From DASRCB01 sp035653295 (GTDB taxonomy: Bacteria > Acidobacteriota > Terriglobia > Bryobacterales > Bryobacteraceae), in contig DASRCB010000089.1 in the NCBI GenBank assembly GCA_035653295.1, positions 1 to 6,337 of the forward strand: DNA of 6,337 nucleotides, in the 5' to 3' direction. Within the stretch, counting starts at the first letter, position 1; every line of letters begins with the position of its first letter. The translations under genes and the position numbers were made by a program. Below are positions 1 to 5,159 of the stretch, piece after piece. Under the pieces are notes generated by a model that saw only the letters and a program-made list of their open reading frames with translations, searched no databases and was not told the DNA's origin.

Positions 1-35
1 TGGACATCGAGACCTACAAATCGTACTTTAGACAT
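1..35 (-). CDS. IS110-family transposase, first 12 codons only (partial)
   Basis: The ATG at 35-33 opens a frame reading MSKVRFVGLDV followed by an incomplete CA. codon (His or Gln) at the window edge. This is the characteristic beginning of IS110-family (DEDD, RuvC-like) transposases, whose N-termini commonly read RFVGLDVH. The Asp of GLDV (codon at 8-6) would be the first catalytic acidic residue, which coordinates metal in these recombinases. The start is supported by an AAAGGAG motif 10 bases upstream. The call rests on 11 complete residues, so the family is a recognition from a signature rather than a full domain. The length, the downstream Ser-containing Tnp_20 domain and intactness cannot be judged. 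Its neighbours on the other side of the leader are repeats and a pseudogene, consistent with a degraded accessory patch. Confidence 0.68.
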   Translation of the reverse strand, partial: MSKVRFVGLDV

Positions 36-129
36 GAGCGACCAACTCCTTTCGTATGCGGCTCTGCGCCGCTGGATTCACCTCTTCGCAGCGTAACCCG
101 CGCTACTGCGAATCGGCGGTTGGTCGCTC
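36..129 (-). ncRNA. Structured 5' leader of the IS110 element; candidate bridge RNA or part of one
   Basis: Seen directly: GAGCGACCAAC and GTTGGTCGCTC at 36-46 and 119-129 form a perfect 11-bp inverted repeat enclosing about 70 bases. Inside are a 5-bp hairpin at 58-72 (arms GCGGC/GCCGC, 5-base loop) and a 7-bp hairpin at 85-112 (arms TTCGCAG/CTGCGAA) with a 14-base internal loop. An alternative pairing GATTC/GAATC at 75-79 and 110-114 overlaps the second. The shape is a closing stem with two inner hairpins. Known: in the IS110 group the non-coding end upstream of the transposase encodes a bridge RNA with target- and donor-binding loops. Inference: this leader may be such an RNA or its 3' part. 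It is shorter than the 177-nt IS621 bridge RNA, so part may lie across the circular junction, or it may simply be a structured leader. Confidence 0.4.
46..52 (-). promoter_or_regulatory. Ribosome binding site of the IS110 transposase
   Basis: On the minus strand AAAGGAG stands 10 bases before the ATG at 35-33. It is the clearest Shine-Dalgarno match in the window. The spacer between it and the start codon is the 3' arm of the 11-bp inverted repeat (36-46), so folding of the leader could influence access of ribosomes to the start codon. That regulatory idea is inference. Confidence 0.65.
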
Positions 130-137
130 CATAATGA

Positions 138-210
138 CTAACGCAAATGTAGTGCAAGCCATTTGGCTTGCACCCTTGCACCATGTGGAGCGGGCCTTTG
201 GCCCGCCCAC
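138..210. repeat. Palindromic intergenic repeat, copy 1
   Basis: This block holds two hairpins. The first (152-173) has 9-bp perfect arms GTGCAAGCC/GGCTTGCAC around the loop ATTT. The second (185-210) has arms GCGGGCC/GGCCCGC around TTT, extended by GTGG/CCAC past one unpaired A. Bases 138-206 are identical to 526-594 over all 69 positions. The first copy touches the IS110 left end. It has the look of a REP-like dispersed repeat, but only two copies are visible here. Confidence 0.75.
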
Positions 211-222
211 CAAACCCCCGCA

Positions 223-457
223 TCACCGAAATGCGCCAAGCACCATCCCCGTCACATCCTGAAGCCGGGGGATCCACGGGATTGATGCAATGATCGGCGA
301 TCCAGGCGTCCGTGTTGTCCTCCAGCTCCGGCGCGGGCGTCGCCCCCAGATTGGTCTGCCACGACGCCCTGCAGCCGGGCGCGTACCCGACAATCAGGTC
401 CGGCGCAACCGCGGCCTCAAAAACCTGCCGTCCAGTATCCGGATCGCGGAACGCAAC
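223..457 (-). pseudogene. Decayed tandem copy of the 3' end of the phosphodiesterase gene
   Basis: The minus strand matches the last ~100 codons of the gene at 611-2488. It encodes FRDPDTGRQV, then AAVAPDLIVGYAPG and TPAPELEDNTDAWIADHCINP, which correspond to residues 525-595 of the intact protein. Two deletions separate it from the intact copy. One removes 33 bases in frame (VYETHPARDN region, near 410). The other has a net loss of 44 bases near 270 and shifts the frame just after INPVD, so the native VTGMVVGAFR tail is lost and the frame runs on into the flanking repeat. Both deletions lie between short direct repeats (ACCGC and CCGGG in the intact copy). The position equivalent to the native stop is 223-225. 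Upstream of 457 only faint similarity continues to about 475. There is no start, no N-terminal metal site and no nucleophile, so this fragment cannot be an enzyme. Confidence 0.85.
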
Positions 458-525
458 GCCGCGGGAGTCATTACCTCGCTGGCCACCCCGATGCGCCGGA
501 TCCAGTTCGGCCTGAAGTACATTTC

Positions 526-600
526 CTAACGCAAATGTAGTGCAAGCCATTTGGCTTGCACCCTTGCACCATGTGGAGCGGGCCTTTGGCCCGCGCCCAC
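526..600. repeat. Palindromic intergenic repeat, copy 2
   Basis: This is the second copy of the block at 138-210, offset by 388 bases. Hairpins lie at 540-561 (9-bp arms, loop ATTT) and 573-600 (7-bp GC arms 578-584/588-594, loop TTT, plus outer GTGG/CCAC). It differs from copy 1 only after base 594, where GCGCCCACC replaces GCCCACC. It sits 10 bases past the stop of the intact phosphodiesterase gene. Confidence 0.75.
540..600 (-). terminator. Possible transcription end of the phosphodiesterase gene (double hairpin)
   Basis: The two hairpins of repeat copy 2 lie immediately downstream of the TGA at 613-611 in the direction of transcription. The first is very GC-rich. Neither is followed by a T tract on the minus strand (TACATTTGCG follows the second), so this is not a textbook intrinsic terminator. 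It could still stabilise the 3' end or slow polymerase. Its repeat nature is the stronger claim. Confidence 0.3.
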
Positions 601-610
601 CAACCCAGCA

Positions 611-2488
611 TCACCGAAATGCGCCGACCACCATCCCCGTTACATCCTGAAGCCGGGGATGCTCAGGGCTCTGCTTCTGTGTCGTGAACAGCACTCCGGG
701 AACATCCACGGGATTGATGCAATGATCGGCGATCCAGGCATCCGTGTTGTCCTCCAGCTCCGGCGCGGGCGTCGCCCCCAGACCGGTCTGCCACGACGCC
801 CTGTACCCCGGCGCGTACCCCACAATCAGGTCCGGCGCAACCGCGGCGTTGTCTCTTGCCGGATGTGTCTCGTAAACCGCCTCGACAACCTGCCGTCCAT
901 TGTCCGGATCGCGGAACGCAACCAACTGCTCGCGCAGATTGCTCATCACCGCGGCGCTCTCCCGCCCGCGCGGGACGGAGCCATATTTCTCGCGTCCCTT
1001 CAGGTCCAGATACAGGCCGTTCAACCCAATCGCGTACGCCTCGGTCGAGGTCCAATCGATGCTGTCGAGAGTCGTATCGTCGCCGGGCGCGCCGCGAAGC
1101 GCCAAAAAGCCGCGGTCCCTCAGCCAGGCGTTCAGATGCACGGCGCGATCGAAGCTCGTGAAGCCGTGATCTGACAGCACGATCAGTTCGGCGGCCGGCT
1201 CGCGCATCGCCTCTCCCACGCACTCGTCCACCTCGTGATAGATCTTCAGCAGTTCATCATCGTGTTTGCCCCACAGCATATGCGAGTTCTCGTCCACTGA
1301 TGAAAAGTAGAAGAACAGCAGACCGCCATCGAAATGTCGCAGCGAGTAGCGCAGCAGCCGGCGCTCGTCCTCGAAAACCAGCCGCGTCTGCGACAGGAAC
1401 TCAGGGAGCGTGAAGACGCTCTGCCGCAGCACGGACGTGTCCTCCGGGATGCCCAGGGTGTAGAACCGGCCGCTCTCGCGCGCGATCGTCCGCCCCCATT
1501 TCGCCGGCGCCGCAACGGGCAGCGCGGGCGCTTCCGGATCAATGTTGATGGCCGACACGTAAACCATGAAACGTGGCCGCAGCTGCTTGATGAACATGCG
1601 GAACATGCCGCGCGCCGACGCCACATGGTCGATGAGCGGGAAGTCTGCGGTCAGCCAGTCAGACCACTCGCCTTCCTTCAATACCGCCATCTCGTCGCCG
1701 ACAACGATGCGCGCTACCGGATTCCTCGGATCTACATCGACGGTGAGGTTTACGGATGCGGGCGCCTGGTCGCGCCTCAGCGAATTCGGCGGACCCTCCA
1801 GCGCCAGCGCCGCGTGTCCGCCGTTCAGATCCACTTTGACGATCTTGCCGCCCGCGGTGGAGCGCGTGATCTCCTCCGGATCGTCGGTGTAGAAAGTGAA
1901 CGTGCCCAGCGTGCCGCGAAGGTCGGGCGTGCCCATCCCTGCAATAGCGCGGCCCGCCTCGAGCGGCGGATAGTTCGTCGGCATGCGAACCACCGTAACC
2001 GGCACGCCGCGCTGCGCCAGCGTCTGCCAGAACGCCGTCCCCCTGCGCAGCGAGATTACCTTCGCCGCAGACAAAGGCAGCAGGTACGGTCCCAGCGGAA
2101 GCACGAATCGCGGCGCCTCCGTCCGGCCCATGGACGAAAAGGGCTGAAGCGTTGCGGCATCGCGGTGCACGAAATCATAAATGCCGTGCTGGTCCGGTGT
2201 CGTACCGGTAATAAAGGTAGACCAGGCCACCGGGCTCTGCGGCGGTGTCGTGGTCCCCAGACGCCGGAAGCTGCCCCGTTCGCCCAGCCGCTTCAGATTC
2301 GGCAGCGCCTCCCAGTGCCGCTCCACGAATCCGGGATCCATCCCATCGATCCCCAGCACGATGACCCTCTTGTGAACCGGCGCTCGACATCCCACGCACC
2401 CAATCGCCAGCGCAAGGGCCACGCCAATTGTGGGGCAGACTTTCAGCCTGCGGCGGGCTTTCGAGCCCGCCTGATCCCGCTGCGGCAT
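611..2488 (-). CDS. Putative lipoprotein, type I phosphodiesterase/nucleotide pyrophosphatase family (alkaline phosphatase superfamily, COG3379-like)
   Basis: A 625-residue metal-dependent phosphohydrolase-like protein, probably exported. Numbered from the ATG at 2488: a basic stretch (KARRRLK, 10-16) is followed by a hydrophobic segment ending in AIGCVGC (28-34), a likely lipoprotein signal. The Phosphodiest core starts at VIVLGIDGMD with metal ligand Asp48. TPPQSPVAW places Ser85 at the nucleophile position (Thr in NPP enzymes). VDENSHMLW gives Asp399/His403, LSDHGF gives Asp440/His441, and ADHCINP gives His589. All expected metal positions are present, so it should be catalytic, though the substrate is unknown. 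Start choice is uncertain. A frame from GTG 2527 adds 13 residues encoded by the overlapping REP-like repeat, and GTG 2422 would shorten the signal. None has a good ribosome binding site. It lies ~350 bases after the sulfatase-like gene, so it is probably a separate transcript. A decayed duplicate of its 3' end follows. Confidence 0.85.
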   Translation of the reverse strand: MPQRDQAGSKARRRLKVCPTIGVALALAIGCVGCRAPVHKRVIVLGIDGMDPGFVERHWEALPNLKRLGERGSFRRLGTTTPPQSPVAWSTFITGTTPDQHGIYDFVHRDAATLQPFSSMGRTEAPRFVLPLGPYLLPLSAAKVISLRRGTAFWQTLAQRGVPVTVVRMPTNYPPLEAGRAIAGMGTPDLRGTLGTFTFYTDDPEEITRSTAGGKIVKVDLNGGHAALALEGPPNSLRRDQAPASVNLTVDVDPRNPVARIVVGDEMAVLKEGEWSDWLTADFPLIDHVASARGMFRMFIKQLRPRFMVYVSAINIDPEAPALPVAAPAKWGRTIARESGRFYTLGIPEDTSVLRQSVFTLPEFLSQTRLVFEDERRLLRYSLRHFDGGLLFFYFSSVDENSHMLWGKHDDELLKIYHEVDECVGEAMREPAAELIVLSDHGFTSFDRAVHLNAWLRDRGFLALRGAPGDDTTLDSIDWTSTEAYAIGLNGLYLDLKGREKYGSVPRGRESAAVMSNLREQLVAFRDPDNGRQVVEAVYETHPARDNAAVAPDLIVGYAPGYRASWQTGLGATPAPELEDNTDAWIADHCINPVDVPGVLFTTQKQSPEHPRLQDVTGMVVGAFR

Positions 2489-2530
2489 TCGCTGGAAAAC
2501 GGGGCAGGCAGTCTGCCCGTTCACCACAAT
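2427..2530. repeat. REP-like composite palindrome overlapping the 5' end of the phosphodiesterase gene
   Basis: The outer arms are ATTGTGGGGCAGAC at 2427-2440 and its complement split into GTCTGCCC (2511-2518) and CCACAAT (2524-2530), interrupted by five bases. Between them is a perfect 8-bp hairpin GGCGGGCT/AGCCCGCC with a TTCG loop (2452-2471). A second, 9-bp hairpin with one bulged G lies at 2498-2521 (arm CTGCCCGTT). This arrangement of nested GC-rich hairpins is typical of dispersed bacterial palindromic elements. I recall similar intergenic sequences in Acidobacteria but cannot check. The minus-strand reading frame passes through it without a stop, so it supplies most of the basic N-terminal residues of the downstream protein if translation begins at 2488 or 2527. 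Confidence 0.65.
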
Positions 2531-2681
2531 TCAGCTCGCAGCAACTCAAAAGCCTCAGACATTTGGAAGGAATTCGGCCTGCAGCACGCAAAACGTCGTG
2601 TACACTCCTGGCCTGGAAGGGGAACACCGCGCGAAATCGATGTTTCCTCGCCCGATCGGCGGACCCATGATTTTTCCAAAG

Positions 2682-2705
2682 GAACCTAATCCCATTTTCG
2701 GACAC
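2682..2705. repeat. Degenerate direct repeat, unit 1
   Basis: The 24-base unit begins with GAACCTAATCCC and ends GGACAC. The same 12-base core recurs at 2793, 111 bases on, where the unit ends GAACAC. On the minus strand the core reads GGGATTAGGTTC. GCGAAATCGAT lies 51 bases before the unit starts. Confidence 0.6.
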
Positions 2706-2792
2706 GTGCGCCCCGACCCACGGTCGCCTGCTCGGCTCTGCCGATGTCCTTCACGGCACAGGCGAAATCGATCATGCAAGCTTCTGCCGAAC

Positions 2793-2816
2793 GAACCTAA
2801 TCCCAAAAACGAACAC
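2793..2816. repeat. Degenerate direct repeat, unit 2
   Basis: This is the second unit of the pair. The core GAACCTAATCCC is identical, the middle is A-rich instead of T-rich (AAAAAC against ATTTTC), and the end GAACAC differs by one base from GGACAC. GCGAAATCGAT starts 31 bases before it. It ends 21 bases short of the stop codon of the sulfatase-like gene. Confidence 0.6.
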
Positions 2817-2837
2817 CCGAACCGCCCCACCGGGTCC

Positions 2838-5138
2838 CTACTGCCCGCCCAGATACCCCAGACTCCGCAGCTGCTCGATTGTCCGCTGGTCCATCGGCGA
2901 CGTCCCCGTGTGGCCCAGGATGGCGCGGACCTTGTTCTGCGCATCGATCCATTGCACCAGCGCGCTCATCCGCTCCTCCACCTCACGCGGATGCTGCTCC
3001 GCGACGTCGTGCTTCTCCGCCCGGTCCGCCGCGCGATCGTACAATTCGACCTTCTTTATGCCTGCCTTCTGCGCCTTGTTGCGATAGATGAACTTCCATT
3101 TTGCATCGATAATGGCGAAGCTGTCCGTGGCGTTCTCCGGGACCAGCCCCATCGGCCGCACGGCCGCGAAGCGCGACGAGATCACCAGTCCCCGCCGATG
3201 AAACGCCTCACCGCGAGCCAGTGGAACCAGGCTCTGCCCTTCCACCAGCTCCGGCGTCTTCAGGCCCGCGATATCGAGCACCGTGGGCATCACGTCGATA
3301 AGCTGCACGGGTTCGCTGACGCGCCGCGCCTTCGGAAACAGCCGCGGGCTCCACATCAACAGCAGGCAGTGCGACAGCTCCTGATACACCGATTGGCCGT
3401 GCGCCGTCCAGCCGTGGTCCCAGAACTCCTCGCCGTGGTCAGACAGCACGATGATCAGCGTATTGTCCAGCACGCCGAGCTGCCGCAGCTTGTCCACCAG
3501 CAGTTCGAAACTGTGGTCGTTGTGCAGGATCTCCCCGTCGTACCGATCCACGGCCTGGTGAATGAATCGATCCGGATCCACGCCGGCCTTCTCGCAGATG
3601 GCCCGGCTGATCACCGCGCCGCCGCCGTACTCGTGCTTGGTAGTGAAGCTGGAGTACGTTTTGTCGAACTGCGCCGTCTCAGCCGGATTATCGAAGCGGC
3701 CCTCGAACGGCGGCGGAGGCCGGTATGGCGCATGCGGATCGGTAGCGTGCGCGTAAAGGAAGAACGGCTCGTCCCGATGCTTGTCCAGCCACGGGAAGAC
3801 GACCTTGTTCAGCGCGCCGGAGTCTGTTCCACGATCAGCCTGCTCGGTGCGATTCCGCAGCACGATCGGATACTCCAGCAGATAGTCGAAGCCGCGCTGC
3901 AGTCCCGTGGCGCGGCCAACCCACGGACTCGCCACGATACTCGCCGTCACGTACCCCGCCCCGCGCAGTTGCTCGGCCAGCGTGGCTGCGCCACCCGGAA
4001 TCGTATCGGCATCGGCGGTAATCCCGTGCGTGAACGAATACAGCGACGTAAACAGCGAGGCGATGGACGATTTGGTCCACGTGGCCTGAGCCTGGCAGTC
4101 TTCGAACACCACACCCGTGGCGCCGAGCTTCTTCAAAAACGGAGTGGTATCGCGCCCGTACCCGTACAGGCTGGCGTGATCGGCGCGCATTGTGTCGATG
4201 GTGTAGATCAGGATATTCGGCCGGCGCTTCGGGGCTTCACTGGTCACCACCGGATTCGCCCACAATCCGACCACGCCCTCCTGATCCGCTTCCGTGCGGA
4301 ACGCCAGTCGAACGCTGCGCCCGGCCCAGCGCGAGAGATCCACATCGGCGTCCTGCCACACCTCAGGGTCGCTGAGCGCTTTTGCGTACAGCTCGGCCCC
4401 ATCGACCGATACCCGGAATCGCACGGGAGCATTCTTCGCCGTCGCGCCGATCCCGAAGTGCAGCCGGCCGCCTTTCGGCACCGTGACCGGAAACTCGATC
4501 AGCGAAGGAGAATGCGCATACATGGCGTTGCGATATTCGTCCCGCTTCCCAGGTCCCGCCTCACGGCCGGTGGGCTTGAGGAATTCGGCCGGCCGCGGAA
4601 TCAATCGAATGGAACGAATCGCCACCACCGCGTCGAAGCTGTCCGTGGGCATGATGCCCAGCAGCCGGCTGCCCTTCGGCGCGTCGATATCGACATCGAA
4701 GCGGTACAAGTTGTACTGCCCCACCGGACCCAGCTTCTGCCGCCCTTCGTAATTGCCGATCTTGATCTTGATCTCGTTGCCGCCCTGCGCGGACATGCGG
4801 ATCTCGACGGCCTGGTAGAGCTTCCAATCGATCGGCGGATCTTTCGGCGAGAGAATCACCGGCGTGGAGCCATCGCCGGTGACCATCAGGTCGCCATGGC
4901 GAAACCCGATGCGCCCGCGCGCAAGCTGCCACGTGATGTCCTTCTCGGTAAACCAGTTCTGCCAAACAACAGGGTCGGCCGCGGTTGCCGACGAGGCCGC
5001 GCTCGAGGCCCTTACTGTGGCCGTCGGCAGTTCGTCATCAAGACGGATGACGTCAATCGTCTTTCGCGGCGGAGTCGTGCTGGCGGACCAGCCGCAGACC
5101 GCGAGAGCAAACAACAGACCGGAGCTGAAAAACCGCAA
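2838..5138 (-). CDS. Exported sulfatase-fold enzyme with N-terminal beta-rich domain and non-canonical Thr active site
   Basis: A 766-residue protein. Residues 1-19 (FFSSGLLFALAVCGWSA) form a Sec signal peptide. Residues ~55-300 are a beta-rich region without catalytic motifs, possibly sugar-binding. The Sulfatase (PF00884) domain runs from RPNILIYTIDTMRADH (~306) to ~630. Visible metal and active-site positions are Asp315, HATDPHAPY (464-472) and LSDHGEEFWDHG (565-576, with Asp567/His568). The C-terminus RSLGYLGG is a hallmark of many acidobacterial sulfatase-like proteins. Where true sulfatases have C/S-x-P-x-R, this one has Thr355-Lys-Ser-Ser-Ile359. No formylglycine can form there, so a Thr-nucleophile phospho- or sulfo-hydrolase/transferase is likelier. 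The start is TTG at 5138: an in-frame TAA lies 12 bases upstream, and this start gives the complete signal peptide. The ribosome binding site is weak (AAGATAGAG). It begins 21 bases after the receptor's stop, which suggests co-transcription. Confidence 0.88.
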   Translation of the reverse strand: MRFFSSGLLFALAVCGWSASTTPPRKTIDVIRLDDELPTATVRASSAASSATAADPVVWQNWFTEKDITWQLARGRIGFRHGDLMVTGDGSTPVILSPKDPPIDWKLYQAVEIRMSAQGGNEIKIKIGNYEGRQKLGPVGQYNLYRFDVDIDAPKGSRLLGIMPTDSFDAVVAIRSIRLIPRPAEFLKPTGREAGPGKRDEYRNAMYAHSPSLIEFPVTVPKGGRLHFGIGATAKNAPVRFRVSVDGAELYAKALSDPEVWQDADVDLSRWAGRSVRLAFRTEADQEGVVGLWANPVVTSEAPKRRPNILIYTIDTMRADHASLYGYGRDTTPFLKKLGATGVVFEDCQAQATWTKSSIASLFTSLYSFTHGITADADTIPGGAATLAEQLRGAGYVTASIVASPWVGRATGLQRGFDYLLEYPIVLRNRTEQADRGTDSGALNKVVFPWLDKHRDEPFFLYAHATDPHAPYRPPPPFEGRFDNPAETAQFDKTYSSFTTKHEYGGGAVISRAICEKAGVDPDRFIHQAVDRYDGEILHNDHSFELLVDKLRQLGVLDNTLIIVLSDHGEEFWDHGWTAHGQSVYQELSHCLLLMWSPRLFPKARRVSEPVQLIDVMPTVLDIAGLKTPELVEGQSLVPLARGEAFHRRGLVISSRFAAVRPMGLVPENATDSFAIIDAKWKFIYRNKAQKAGIKKVELYDRAADRAEKHDVAEQHPREVEERMSALVQWIDAQNKVRAILGHTGTSPMDQRTIEQLRSLGYLGGQ

Positions 5139-5159
5139 TTCTCTATCTTAGCCCGCGGA

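Larger units (their letters stand above)
1..137 (-). mobile_element. Left (5') end of an IS110-family insertion sequence, truncated by the window
   Basis: Read on the minus strand, this stretch consists of a structured non-coding leader, a Shine-Dalgarno sequence AAAGGAG and the start of an IS110-type transposase reading out of the window at base 1. The outer limit is placed at about 130-137. From base 138 on, the sequence matches the second palindromic repeat at 526 exactly, while the bases before it do not match that copy's flank, so this is where the element meets its target. IS110 elements usually lack the terminal inverted repeats and clear target duplications of DDE elements, and none is evident here. 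The rest of the element is outside the window, so I cannot say whether it is complete or active. Confidence 0.7.
2531..2837. other. Non-coding interval between the sulfatase-like and phosphodiesterase genes
   Basis: These 307 bases contain no convincing gene on either strand. Open frames that cross it are low-complexity shadows without ribosome binding sites or family resemblance. It holds two degenerate direct repeats (2682-2705 and 2793-2816) and a second repeated word, GCGAAATCGAT, at 2631-2641 and 2762-2772. Any promoter for the phosphodiesterase gene should lie here, but I see no confident -35/-10 pair. No intrinsic terminator is evident after the sulfatase-like gene. Confidence 0.6.

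Noticed and set aside
36..129. Riboswitch or tRNA-like element upstream of the transposase
   Set aside because: No known aptamer core or tRNA features (no CCA end, no T-loop) can be seen. The position upstream of an IS110 transposase makes an element-specific leader or bridge RNA more reasonable.
14..550. Minus-strand open frame of 178 codons covering the remnant and repeat copy 1
   Set aside because: It is a chimera of flanking repeat, decayed gene end and IS leader joined by a frameshift. The start lies in the palindromic repeat and lacks a ribosome binding site, so it is treated as a pseudogene remnant.
138..600. CRISPR-like array suggested by regularly placed palindromes
   Set aside because: There are only two 69-base copies, 388 bases apart, with related rather than unique sequence between them and no cas gene in view.
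551..1174. Plus-strand open frame of 207 codons starting in repeat copy 2
   Set aside because: It is antisense to the 3' end of the phosphodiesterase gene with no recognisable domain. The start lies within the repeat.
1334..2689. Long plus-strand open frame of 451 codons opposite the phosphodiesterase gene
   Set aside because: It is antisense to a well-supported gene, its translation is rich in Arg, Gln and His without any domain, and long antisense frames are expected in GC-rich coding DNA.
2555..2944. Minus-strand open frame of 129 codons across the intergenic gap
   Set aside because: It overlaps the end of the sulfatase-like gene in another frame, and its LGSFG words come from the direct repeat GGGATTAGGTTC. 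There are no gene-like features.
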